64,000 nucleotides of DNA, from the NCBI GenBank assembly GCA_037043455.1, contig JAWPHD010001143.1, positions 62,001 to 126,000 on the forward strand, read 5' to 3'. The stretch's first letter is position 1. Every line of letters begins with the position of its first letter. This stretch comes from Cyrtodaria siliqua (taxonomy: Eukaryota; Mollusca; Bivalvia; Adapedonta; Hiatellidae). Below, one piece after another: positions 11,150 through 24,600 of the stretch. The position numbers and the translations under genes are program-made. The notes under the pieces are model-generated. The model was not told the DNA's origin. It did no database searches and saw only the letters and a program-made list of their open reading frames with translations.

Positions 11150-14080
11150 TCCACCCAAAAATTATGTTATTTTTATGTTTTAGATCTAATTAAACAATTT
11201 GGAGCACTTCCATATTTTTTTTGTCGTAATTAGGGGGTAGGTGGGGTCCTGTCGGTGTGGTCTGCAAATGTAGACATAACATATTCTGTAATTTCTAACG
11301 AACACTTATCTTTATATCATTTTCCTTTTTACATTTTATTTAGAATTCAAATACACATATTCCCTACAAATTTCAGGAAGATCGAGCATGCGATGAACGA
11401 GATATGTCTGTTTTAAATATTTCCCCGCTAAAAATCCGACTTCCCGGGGGAGCCGAATGGAAAAAAAACTTAAATAAAATGCCTTTTACCGCTTTTGTTT
11501 GCATTAACCTTACATAACTATTATTCTGTTTTCATTTAAGGTGTAGTTTTGAAAATCCGCCCTGAAATAACGATGGCATTAACAAAAATGTTACCCCCAG
11601 CCCCTAGAAAACGGACATGTTCGCTAAATCATGGAATAAATTCTGTCACTTTATTACCTCTTTTGTTATTGCTTACACAGCTAACTACAGTTAGTATTTT
11701 TCATCTTGTAGCATATTTAAGTTTTTTTTACACTTTATTTAGTGCCAAGACATTAATAATGAATACCGAGCGGGCGCACTTTTCGGTATTTTGCCGAAAC
11801 ACGTAAACATTGCACAGCGCCAACCCGTATACCTCAATTGTTTGTTAATATCCGATGACATAATTATGGACAAAGTATTAAACAATAATTCCGCCAGTAA
11901 TTAACGCTTAGTCTTTGAAAATACAGTATTAAATAAAGATGTTATTAAGAAAAGTGCACCACACCCACTTATAAATAGGCAATTACGCCCAAAATCGTCG
12001 AGCGTGCTTGGCGTCGACGCGTTATAAACCCTACGTTAAGTTAATATTCGATACTATATCTATGCTCAAAGTATAAAGCTACTATTCAGATGGCATTTAA
12101 AGTTCAGTTTTTGAAAATATCACAATAACTATGGATGTTATTTTAAAAAAATGCAACTAAAACCCCTCTAAAATTTACTCCGCCACAGGAATAAGTTTTT
12201 TGTTATTTTTTGTCAATATTCGGCTTAAGTCGACTTTTTTACTTTTTTATTTCTAATTCAGTTAGCTTAAGCTAGTATCTTTCATTTTGTAGCCATTGGA
12301 GTAATTTTGACACTTTTGTTAGTGCCACGATTTAAAAGATAAATACCAAGCGAGTGCGCATTTCGGTATTTTGTCGGTAAACGCAAAACTTCCATAGCGT
12401 CAGCCCGTATAGCTCAATTGTTTGTAAATATTCGATGATTTAATTTTGCACTAAGTATTAAATATTAATTCCGCTCGATTTAAAGGATAGTTTTTGAAAA
12501 TAGCATTATAAATAAAAATGTTATTAGGAAAAGTTCACCCCACACCCACTCAAAAATAGGAAACCACGCCTAAAATCGTCTAACGTTCATGGCGTCAGCG
12601 CTTATAACCCTATGTTCATTTAATATTCGATGCTATTTCTAGGCTCAAAGTATACAAATATGATTTAACTTCCATTTAAAACTTTGTTTTTGAAAATATC
12701 CCAATAACTACGGATGCTATTAAAAAAGTTCAACTAACAACCCTCTAAAAGTAGGAATTTACGCAGCCACAGGGCTACGTTTTTTGTCAATATTTGGCTT
12801 AAATCGACAAACTTTTCTTTTTTTATTGCTAGACCAGTCATCTACTATTAATATCGTAGTCAATCTGAGTAATTTTGACACTTTTTTTAGTGTCACGATT
12901 TAAAAGATAAATGCCGAGCGAGTGCACATTTTCGGTATTTTGCCGTAAAACGCAAATATTCCATAGCGTCAACCCTGATAGCTCAATTGTTTGTAAATGT
13001 TCGATGATTTCATTTTGCAGGAAGTATTAAATATTAATTCCGCTCGCATTTATCGGTTAGTTTTTGAAAATAGCATAAAAAATAAAAATGTTATTAAGAA
13101 AAGTTCACCCCACACCCACTCACAAATAAGAAACTACGCCTAAAATCGTGGACCTTGAATGGCATCAGCGCTTTAAACGCTATGTTCATTTAATATTCGA
13201 TGCTATTTCTATGATCAATGTATACAAATGTGATTCAGCTTCCATTTAAAGGTTCGTTTATGAAAATATCACAATAACTACGGATGCTATTAAAAAAGTT
13301 CAACTAACAACCCTCTAAAATTAGTAATTTACGCTGCCACAGGGCTACGTTTTTTTTGCCAATATTTGGTCCAATCGAAAAAAGAAATCCTTATTTATTG
13401 CTGGACCAGTTATCTACAGTTAGTATCTTTCGTTTTGTAGCCAATTTGAGTTATTTTGACACTTTTTGTTAGAGCCACGATTTAAAAGATGAATACCGAG
13501 GGAGCGCACATTTCGGTATCTTGCGAAAAACGCAAACCTTGCATAGCGTCAACCCTTATAACTTATTGTTTGTTAATATTCCATGATTTAATGGTGCACT
13601 AAGTATTACATATTAATTCCGCTTGCATTAAACGGTTAGTTTTTGAAAATAGTAGTAGAAGTAAAAAAATATTATTAAGGAACTTACACTCGACCCACTA
13701 AAAAATAGGCAATTAACCTCAAAATCGGCGACCGTGTTCGGCTACAGCGCTTATAACCTGATGTTCAGTTAATATTCGATGCTACAACTATTCCCGAAGT
13801 ATAAAACCATTATTCAAGTTAGTTTTTGAAATATCACAATAACTATGGATGCTATTAAAAAATGTTCAACTAGCACCCCTCTAAAATTACGAATTTACGC
13901 TGCCACATACCTTCATCTACCAGCAACGGACCTTATATCGATATATTTCCTTTTTTTATTGCTAGACCAGTCATCTAGGGTTAGTATTTTTCATTTTGAA
14001 GCCAATATGAGTTATTTTGACACTTTTTTTAGTGCCACGATTTAAAGGATGATCGAGCGCACATTTCGGTATTGAAGGTA
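11150..14080 (+). repeat. ~570-bp satellite array built of dimeric half-units
   Basis: The landmark 'gcgcacatttcggtatttt' recurs near 11770, 12350, 12915, 13497 and 14052, giving periods of about 555-583 bp and four to five copies. Each unit contains two related halves of about 285 bp: 'tttttgaaaatagcat...aaatgttatt' and 'tttttgaaaatatcac...gatgctatt' occupy equivalent positions. So this is a higher-order repeat whose monomers duplicated before the tandem expansion. The first unit (11150-11770) is partial. There is no long reading frame. Confidence 0.85.
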
Positions 14081-15000
14081 GATGAAGGTAGACTGCTGGT
14101 GAATGAAGATATGCAGCTGGTAGATATATGTAGATGAGCGTAGGCTGCTGGTAATGAAGGTATGCTGCTGGTATATGCAGGTAGGCTGCTGGTATATGAA
14201 GGTAGGCTGCTGGTAGATGAAATTTGCTTGCTGGTAGATGGAAGTAGATGATAATAGGCTGCTGGTAAAGAAGGTAGACTACACGTAGGTGAAAGTAGAT
14301 TGCTGGTATATGAACGTAGGCTGGTGGTAGATGAAATTTGCTTGCTGGTAGATGAAATTCGAGGATGGTAGGCAGCTGGTAATGAAGTTAGGTTGCTGGT
14401 ATATGAACGTAGGCTGCTGTTATATGAACGTTGTCTGCTGTAAATGAAGGAAGGCTGCCAGTAGGTGAAGATGAAGGTCCGCTGCTGGTAGATGAAGGTA
14501 GGCTACTAATAGATGAAGGTAAATGAAGGTATGTGAAGGTCCGCTGCTGGAGGTAGATGAAGTTCCACTGCTGGTAGATACAGGAAAGTGAGATTTCGCT
14601 GCTGGTAGATGGAGATATATAAAGGTCCGAGGCTGGTAGATGAAGGTATGTGAAGATCCGCTGCTGGTAATGAAGGTCCGATGCTGGTAGATGGAGGTAG
14701 ATGAAGGTCCGCTGCTGGTAGATGGAGGTAGCTGGAGGTATGTGAAGGTCCGCTGCTGGTAATGAAGGTAGGCTGCTGGTAGATTAACGTAGGCTGCTGG
14801 TAGATGAAAGTTTCCGCAGGTATATGAGATGATAGTTGGCTGCTGTTAGATGAAGTAGGCTGCTGGTATATGAAGTTAGGCTGCTGGTATATGAAGGTAG
14901 GCTGCTGGTAGATTTGTTTTGCGGTATATGGAAGTAGATGATAATAGGCTGGTAGATGGAGGTAAATGAAGGTATGTGAAGGTCCGCTGCTGGACGCAGA
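14070..15000 (+). repeat. 21-bp degenerate minisatellite
   Basis: About 40 variable copies of a 'ggctgctggtagatgaaggta' type unit, mixed with shorter variants. It abuts the end of the satellite array. Because the unit is seven codons long, the minus strand shows a 165-codon frame of F-I-Y-Q-Q-P-T-like heptads; it has no supported start and I treat it as an artefact. Confidence 0.95.
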
Positions 15001-15104
15001 CATTTACATTATTACATTGGTTTCTCTTACAAATCTCCAGTACTGGTCTTATATAAATACAAAACTGCTTTTTTGGGAGGAGGTCAGTACAATTGTTCGA
15101 TACT

Positions 15105-15265
15105 ATTACTTGTTCCCGCCTTAATTCCATTAAGCGATGGGAAAGCTTATATTAGCAGGATCTTATAACGGATATTTTCGACAATAAAACAAGTTTAAAA
15201 ACATTTTCACTGAACAAATCCGGTTACCTGTTTAAAATTACCTAATAAATGTTTTAGTTTTACAT
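15105..15265 (+). repeat. Dispersed repeat, copy 1 ('attaagcgatgggaaa' family)
   Basis: Shares with 27733-27905, in the same order and orientation, 'cccgccttaat', 'cattaagcgatgggaaa', 'attagca.gat.ttat', 'tcgacaataaaaca' and 'ctgtttaaaat.acct'. The unit is about 160 bp and non-coding. Confidence 0.7.
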
Positions 15266-15480
15266 ATGCCCCTGTAGGTATTCAGGCGTAGGAAAAGGGT
15301 TGAGACAGGAGGCCAGGCCATCCAACTATCTGAAATGGCGTTGGACAGAGTATATTTTGGCCCCACCTAATATTGTGCAATATTTATTTAATTGATATTG
15401 CTTCATTTATTCAGTCTAGCAACCAAACAGTTATATATTCATCTAAAACACATTAACACAGGTCGACACATAATGCTTAC

Positions 15481-15691
15481 TGTTTCGATTATTTTGTCTG
15501 GTTTAAGACGTTTTTCTCTTGCAGTGACAAACAACTTGCTGGTGTCTATGTCATATAGTATACTTTGGGCCTTTTTGATGGCAACGTTGTCAGATTTCAA
15601 ATAGCGTATTCGATCGATGATAAAATCCGTCATCTGACAACATGCCGTCATGTCACCACATTCAAATGCTTGCTTCAGAGCAAGTTCCACA
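15481..15691 (-). CDS. SAMHD1-like: SAMHD1-like exon: last recognised
   Basis: The acceptor 'gcattcaaacag' leads in; one base completes a Gly codon, then [22 protein letters not shown] and A-Q-S-I-L-Y-D-I-D, matching the family's helices after the allosteric region. A good donor ACA|GTAAGC ends it at 15481. If that donor is not used, translation stops at 15439-15441 after 14 more codons, which would give a truncated protein. No later exon was recognised on the left, where the sequence is satellite and minisatellite DNA. Confidence 0.8.
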
Positions 15692-18600
15692 CTGTTTGAA
15701 TGCATTAATATACATAATATAGTGTAGTATATATATATAGTGTGGTAAGTGTAGTGTAGTGTAGCGTATTGTGGTGCGGTGTGGTGTGGTGTGGTGTGGC
15801 GTGGTGTGGTGTGGCGTGATGTGGCGTGGCGTGGCGTGGTGTGGCGCGGCGTGGCTCGGTGCGGAGCGGAACGGCACGGTAAGGCACGGCACGGCAAGGT
15901 ACGGCACAGAGCATAACACAGCACAGTATAGCATAGCCAGGCAAGGTACGGCATAGAGCACAACACAGCACAGCACAGTATAGTAAAGGAGTGACATCTA
16001 TTACTATAAACACATCCAATTCGTTGAATATAACGTAAAGAGGTTGTTAAGGTTTTTACCAAATCGATTTGCGAAACAGTTTTCCGTTTAAACGGGCTGG
16101 CGTGGCCAAGATAGATTTCACGGTGGATTTGAACTCGCATGACACGGGTTTACGCTTCACCGGCACCACTGTTTATATGTTCTTGGACAAAACACTACCT
16201 TAGAAGCTTCCATCGAATGTGGACGTTAACCGGGCGGTGAATCGAACGAAGTCTATCCTTCGAGAGCGTTAAGGAAACATATGAATCTTTTCGTTAGAAA
16301 GAGTAGGGCAGGTTCGCGGATTCCCATGTTTCCTTCTCCTTCCCCTTGGACGGCTCTAAATAACCTAAACTGTGTTGATGAGCCGTTAAACAACATTGAT
16401 ATTCCGTTTAAATAATCGGGCAATTGAACAATTAAAGACAAAACACTGGATGTGACTGTATTATGGGAAATCACTGGATTTGACTGTTATGGGAAATCAC
16501 TGCAATTTGACTGTGTATTATATTTGACTTTTACACCTACTTTGGCTTTATTATGCGCGGGGTTAGGCACAGTTCTAGAATCAGTAAAATATATAAAAAC
16601 AACGTTTACATTAAAATCTTCAGTTGACGATGAACGTTACATTATAGCAGTAATGTATCTATTTGCTTTAACATGTGTCGTTCAGTTGTGAAAACACAAT
16701 CTCAACCTTCGTTTTGTGTAATAAGTATTTCTAAACTTTAATTTGCTAATTATTATAGACTATAACATAAATTAATTAAAACAAGTGTCCATTAATTTAA
16801 GCAACTTTTAAGTAAATTATTATTAGTTATTATCGTCATGGAATTGAACACTACCGACAATTAAAAGTAGTAAAAAATGAAAATATGTTCTTACCCGTCA
16901 TTTCCTGAAAATGTGATGATATCTGTGGCTAACGCTTTGACTATAGCATTTGTCATCCTGAAATATTGACATTAATTATAAGTTTGCCTGAAAACATGAT
17001 TGTTTTTGCGCGTTCTGGATTCGGTAATTCGTCTATGTAATACGATACCATGCGTCATTGCACAGAAAGATAGTTGGTTGTAATTTAAATTAAAATCCTC
17101 AGAATGTGGATATAATAAGAGTACGGAATAAAGGAAGCTCCTCTTTTGAGCTTATATGTCATTTAAAATACATTCATTTAAACTGGTGGCATTATTTAAA
17201 ATAATTTCTTACATAAATTGTTCATATATTTCTTAAAAAAACAGAACGGTAAGTTTAGCGTTTAAGCTTATTAATGTACGAGTATTTAACATTATGTTTG
17301 TCAATGTATGTTGGCCAGTGAGGTTCGTGTAAAGGAGAAGATGAGCTTTTGATATATATTTATTATTTTGTGTGTTGATTTTATTTGTCTCGGAATTGTT
17401 TTAGATCTGTTTTGTTCAGTAAGTACTTCCATGGATCCCACGATTTGTACGACCTTGTGCTTATATGCTCTTCTGTGAAGGGTAAGTCTAGTGAAGAACA
17501 TGTCGTAAAGGTCGGTGGCACCCTGTGAGTTTTATAAATGGATGTTGATAGTGAAACATATATAAGCATGACATGTTAAGTATCAACGTTATTTAATATA
17601 AGTCAATCGTCATTTTAGATACATATATCATTCTTAAAGAATACGTTAAATGTAGACATTATTTTCTTAAACAGTACATTTGACGTTATATATGGAAACT
17701 AAAATAACGATAATGTTATAAAATATTAAAAAGGTACCTTATCTCTAAAGTAAATTTGACTTATTCCTTCGACATTCAATACTTTGGCCAATTGTATACA
17801 ACGTTTGTGGTCGAAGTTGTTACGGAACCCTAACATGAGACAGTCACGTGCAATGTAATCCCATTTGTCTACATCTATGCCAGTTGCCTTATTCGCAACA
17901 ATCTGAAAACAGCGTATTACAACAATTTTATAATTATAGTCTATACAGTTTTGTAGCAGTTCCCATAAACCCATAAACCCAACACCTTTTTACAGTGCTA
18001 TTACAACAAGAAATTGTATACGTTATGCCCATTGTTTTCTCGTTCAGGATAAAGCGTTTTGTTAGAAACTGGGTCCATACGCCGCTGCCCATTGAATGGT
18101 GTAAAATACCTCATTGAAGGTTCCATGTTCACCGTCATATGTACACCATCTTCGGGATGGCTCAAATTTCAGTACTTAGTCTAATTACTCTGTAACTATT
18201 GAGTTCTGCTCCACCCGGGGCTAGAGGACGTGAACGGTAGCAAGCACTCTTCACGCCGTTCATGAACAGTCTCAATCAAGCCGAGACTGCAATATGTTTT
18301 GTATTTATCGTGTTCGACGATTTCCAAACTTCTCTTTTCATACTTTTTGAAAATGTTTTGTTGTGTTGATCTAATTGTTGGTGCATGAAACAATAACCGT
18401 TAAGGCCTTTGCCTCTTGTTAACATGCGCAAAAGAAATAATACTTCCGGTTTTGAAAAAGTAATGGCGGGTTTTTCTCGACAGTGATAAAAAATATGTGA
18501 AATGGTGTTTTAAAGGCTAGATAACTGGGGATGAAATATGGAAACGACGCAGGATAACAAATTATATTAAACGTCAACCAGAACAAAGGTGAGGTGAACT

Positions 18601-21600
18601 TTTTTGAGATGCTTATGATGTACATTTAGTGAAGTCAAGTCACTCATCTCCCCACCCACTCATCCCGGCCAGCGACACGTTCAAGAATATACAAAATACA
18701 TAGATGTCCTGATGCCCAAGTCCAAACCCAAACGTAAACGGAACAAGTCGTCTCCAAATCAGCAACATCACGTTCTCAAGAAACACAGAAACTGTGAGAG
18801 TGATACAAGCTTTTATAGTGCCGACTCTGATTCAGAAAGTGATCAAAACAAAATGGCGGCTAAAAAGCGAATTTCAAAACATTGTGTTAACTGAAACCAG
18901 TCAATTAAAGAATGAAATTACTGAATTGAAGGACGAAAATGAGAAACTGAGGGCCTCTCTGCGAGAAACAAATACTGCGGTTGATGACCTCGAACAATAC
19001 GGACGAAGGATGTGCTTAGACATATCAGGAGTATCAGGTGATACATGAGACTTTTCGGAAGACGTGGAGCAAAAGATTTTGGACTATACCAGTAAGATTA
19101 AGTTGGACATAAAACCATCAGACATAGATAGATGCCATCGTAAAGGTAGATATCGTGACAATGTAAATCGTAGAATAATAATAAAGTTCACAAACTCTAA
19201 GGCTCGACAGCGAATGTATGATGCGCGCAAGAAATTGGGTGAAGGTGTCTTCGTACAAGAAACACTGACAAGGTTCCGTGAAAATCTTGGATACCAGGCT
19301 CGTCAACTAGTGCGTGACAAAAAACTTGTAAAGACATGGATTGCAGGTTGCAATATTTATGCAATAATGAATGTAAAGGGCAGTGAGACAAAGATACGTA
19401 TAAAAGACTTAGAGGCAATCCAGAGTATAATGAATGGTTTAGTTCCTATGTAAAAGTCAGCCATAAGCAGCTGTCATGAACTGTCAAAGTTTTGTTTACA
19501 TTTTATCATTATACATGATGACCTGCTATACAGTGACTAAGTTACACATGTGAGCACAATATGACCTGAGACATAAGGGGTCATTATCATGTAATTTGAC
19601 AGGTCCAGTGTATGTATTTAACACACAACCCTAAGTGTCACGTTTTGCATGCATTTCTGACTTGTTAATACTTTACTGAATGAATAACTGTAACCGTACA
19701 TAAATGAGATCAAATTCTTTCACAGGTGATTGCCTAAACAAATAGCTTCGTAAAACTTACCCAGGGCAATCCATCATAAATTCCTTTCACGCACGTGTCG
19801 TAATATAGATCCGTGTGCACATATTATCCACTCAATAATAAATTGCGTCCATGAATATACAGAAAATCAACCCATTTCAATTAGCATTTTAAATGTAAAC
19901 ATGTTGTATATGTTTGCTTTTAAAAAAAAAAAATTGCTTGACATATATTTCTCATTGCCTGCCAGGTCGTAATAGTTCGACGAATGTCAAACATGAAATA
20001 CACCTTAAAAATCCCCGTGAAAATGTTTTTCAAAGATCAACATTACAATGACCCCGCCCTCAATTGCGGTTCAGTGAATTTTATTTGCTGGAAAAACATT
20101 TCTCTTTACCTGCCAGGTAGATCGTCATAGTCGAAAAGTCCGACTAATAAATATTCCTGTGAAACATTTCTTTATCTAATTTCTTCATTACAATGACCCG
20201 ACACTCAGTTGCTGTAGAGGGGGTGTTGTATTTGTAATTTTTTATATAGTGTTAGTCAACATACAATACGTATAAGCACTTTATTCATGTAGTTGTGTGC
20301 GTGCGTGTTGTGCGTTTATGTGCGTTCATGTTTAATACGTATGTGTGCGTCGTTCGTGTGTGCACATGAATATGCAGGTATTTTGTATATAGTGTTGTTA
20401 ACGTTTGTACGTATAAGCACTTTATCATGTAGTTGTATATATTTACATGTGCGACTTTATATGTTTGTGGATATGTACATGCATATATATGTATTGTCTG
20501 AGAATAACCTTCTATTGAATGAGACGAATGGCGATCTTTGGCACTAGTTTACAGCAAGGGAGGGTAATCCTGTACATGCTTATTATGTGTGTGTGTGTGT
20601 GTGGCGTGTATGTGGGCGTGCGTGCGTGTGCGCGTTGAAATGTTATACGTATGTGTGCGTGCGTGCGTGCGTACATGTATGTGTACACATGTAGGATTGT
20701 ATGGGTTATTATTGAATATTGTGCCAATGATAAATGTAAAGTTTTGAAAAAGAGAAATTAAATAATTAATTCCTATTTGGTATATAATATACATAATATT
20801 ATTTTGTCATGTTAATATATATATACACATTTCTGTGATCATACAGCTTAGTTAGACATGTCTAATCTTCTCTTCTTGAATCAATCAGTTAATAACCTAT
20901 CGCCGTACTCATTTCTGTTAATCATCCTCTATGTTTAATTAAACAAATCAGTTATTAATGTGTTATTTAGTTACAAAGGTCATTAGAACTGTACGACATA
21001 TATAACACTGGACTATATAAAATATACTAAGTCAGCATTTACGAACTTTTGCACAAATTCATTTGAACTCGTAATCTCATGATATTTAAGTATAACAAGT
21101 AATGATACCATTATGATATTTTACCACACTGCAATACTTAAATATTTTCAAAATGAATCAGATATTATTTTTGCAAATATCAGCACATCACGTTAAAGAG
21201 TATTTTAGAGTTATTAATCAAGCAATCTCATTGCGACAGTAAGAAGTTGTATGATTGATTAGGTAACTGAACGTTACTGTAAAACTTGATGTTGTGTTGC
21301 TTTTTTCTTAATTCATATCACTTGTTTCAGTAATTCAGACTTTTGTTTTAATAATAGTACACACGATAGTCGATTTGTTGTTTTGAACATTTGCTACTTA
21401 TTATTCTCCCCAGTTGTTTAGTTTTTTTTGTTTGTTTTTTTCTATTTAGAAAGTTATCATGTTTGTTTTCATCTGTATAATGCTTGTATATGTTTGCCCT
21501 TCTGTGCCCATTGTTGCTTACCTACCGTCGCCACACATATTTTTGTTCAAAGACACATTTTTCACACACCCTTTAGTCCTTTGGTCGTTTTGCATTAGTA

Positions 21601-24600
21601 ATGATTTTATAATATATCCTCATGGGTAATGACCTAGACCTATGGAGAGCGACCATTGGACTATATTACAGTAGTCGACAGCCAAATCCCAAATCGTATA
21701 CCTTTCATAAATACCCGTTAAAAGATTTTCTTATGATACTGAAATGTTTAAAACATCGATTAATTAGTATCATTCAGACATTGACAACTTATGTTCTGCG
21801 TCTAAAGTTTACACTGTTCACCGTTTTAATATTTTGCCAATTTGAACATTTATTGTCTGATCGGTTTGACTATAAACACTGTGTGTATACAGCAAAATAC
21901 GACATACAAAATATATTTTTTATTCTTATTTTGCGCGATTTATTGATTTTATCTGGGGATTAGAACTTAACCCGGGGCCAACTGATGGTAACAACCAATG
22001 TTTCTCATCATTGCACCAAAATATTCGTAGTATTAGGAATAAGTTTGACTTTATCAAAGATAATTGCTTAGATTATGACATATTATGTTTCACTGAAACC
22101 CATCTTATGGTTGATGTCCGTGACGATTTATTGGTTTTAGAAGGTTTTAATAAAATGTATCGTAAAGACTGTTCATCACATTCAGGCGGGTTGTTAGTAT
22201 ATGTTTCTTCTGAAATAATTTCATCTAGAGTCGTGGAACTAGAACACATTGTTCCTGAATCAATTTGGATTGAAATCAAAGATCAAAGTCAATCTTTTAT
22301 GGTATGCACTATTTACCGACCTCCACACTATGCAGTTGAATTCTGGGACAGGGTTAATATATGTATTGAAAAAGTATTGGAAACATAAACTAATAATATC
22401 ATCTTGGGGGATATAAACGGTGACCAATTAAATCCATGTAACCATAAATTTCGAGATATACTATCATTCAATGACATGACTAATATTATCAAAGAGCCAA
22501 CACGTGTAACTAACACTACTAGTACATTGTTAGATCCTATCGCCATTTCGAACCAGATAAAATGTCTTGATTCAGGTGTTTTTGAAACACCTGCTCCAAT
22601 AAGTGACCATTACGGTACATATGCATTTTTAAAAAGTAATTTCTGTGTAAACAAACCTTTCAAACGAAGAGTTTGGAATTATAAGCGAGCTGATTTTAAT
22701 ACATTGAATAACCTAATTTTATCGACGGACTGGTCAATATTACTTAACGGCTCTGTAAATTCTGCTGCAAATTCTTTTAATACAAAATTAATCGAGTTGG
22801 TAAAATTATGTATCCCAAATAGTCTTGTCACAATCCGGCCAAAAGATAAGCCATGGTACAACTCTGAGATTCAACATATTTCACGTAAACGTGACAAACA
22901 AAAAGTAATGGCTCTCAGCTCAGGTAATATATCTGATTGGCAAAATTATAAAAAACTCAGAAATAAGGTAAATAACATGAAAAAACATGCTAAAGAACTA
23001 TTTTATAATAATCTTGAATACTCAATATGTGAAATGCACTCATCTAATCCACGCAATTATTGGAAAACTATCAAAATGCTAATTAAGGATAATTCTAAAA
23101 GTTGTGACACAGTACCACCACTCATTAACACTAATAATTCGTATTCTGTGTCTGATGTGGATAAAGCTAATACTTTAAATGACTATTTCATATCAATTTC
23201 ATCAATTGATGATTCTCAGGTAAGTCTACCAGCATTTAGGTCAAAAACTAACACCATGTTAAGTGACTTTAATATCACGGAAACAGAAATAACTGATATT
23301 TTAACCATTTTAGCTTTAAATAAAGCCACTGGACATGATGAAATTAGTCACCGTATGTTAAAGGAAACTTCTAAAACGATTTGTCGTCCCCTTTCTATAT
23401 TGTTCAATCGGTCACTTCAAGAAAATGAATATACAAATGCTTGGAAATTAGCCAATGTAATGCCTCTGTTTAAAAATGGAGCAAAAGACTCCCCATCTAA
23501 TTATAGACCAATTTCCCTTATCAGCTGTGTGGGGAAGGTAATGGAGCGCGTTGTATTTAAACATATTTATAATTATTTACATACAAACAATCTAATATAT
23601 GAAAAGCAATCTTGTTTCTTACACGGTCATTCCACCGTTTATCAACTAATTGACATTTACAATCAAATATGTAAAGCTATTGATGAAAAAAAGTCTACAT
23701 GCATGGTATTTTGTGATATTTCAAAGGCATTCGATCGTGTGTGGCATAAAGGTTTAATTTTCAAACTTCGTCAACACGGAATATTAGGCAATCTAATTAA
23801 ATGGATAACTAACTATTTGACAAATCGAAATCAAAGGGTCTTTGTCCAATCTTCCTTTTCAGAAATAAAATACTTAAATTCAGGTGTACCACAAGGTTCT
23901 GTTCTAGGACCGCTATTGTTTTTAATTTATGTAAATGATATTGCTGATTCTTTAATTAGCACAACTAGACTTTTTGCTGACGATAGCTCTCTTACAGTAT
24001 CTACATCGGACACTGAATACATGGAAACTGTAATTAACAACGATTTGCGAAAGATCTCTATTTGGGCAAAACAGTGGCTAGTCAATTTCAATCCGTCTAA
24101 AACGGAAGTTATGTTCTGTTCTCTGATAGAGAGACAAATGCCAGCTTTACTTTTTAATAATACACAGCTTACATACGTTGACCACCATAAACATCTTGGA
24201 ATAACACTTAGTAATGATGGGACCTGGCATGAGCATATTTCAAATATCGTATCTTCAGCTTCTAAAGTTCTCGGCTCAATGAGATTGATGAAATTTAATT
24301 TGAAACGCAAAACTCTAAACCAAATATATATATCTAATCTTCGACCTATATTAGAATATGCATCAATAGTATGGGATAATTGTTCTATTTATGAAAAGCA
24401 TACTCTTGAAAAAATACAATATGAAGCCGCAAGAATCGTAACGGGTCTCACACGTTCTGTATCTATAGAAAAGTTATTAAATGAAATTGGTTGGGTTTCT
24501 TTGGAAGATAGGAGAAAAATACAAAAACTTATTTTAGTTTATAAAGAAAAAAATGGAGACTTACCTAGCTATTTGAACGAAATATTTCCTTCAACTATAG

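Noticed and set aside
14506..15130. Heptapeptide-repeat protein (F-I-Y-Q-Q-P-T type)
   Set aside because: The 21-bp minisatellite alone explains it; units vary and frames shift freely.
15439..16140. A 233-codon single minus-strand protein
   Set aside because: It joins intron, pentanucleotide repeat and a SAMHD1-like exon; only 15691-15481 is supported as coding.
16085..16175. tRNA-like B-box sequence ('gagttcaaatcc', minus strand)
   Set aside because: No matching A box or closing stems; at most an old SINE trace.
20293..20794. Histidine/threonine- or cysteine/valine-rich frames
   Set aside because: They follow the GT/GC microsatellite and flanking duplications.
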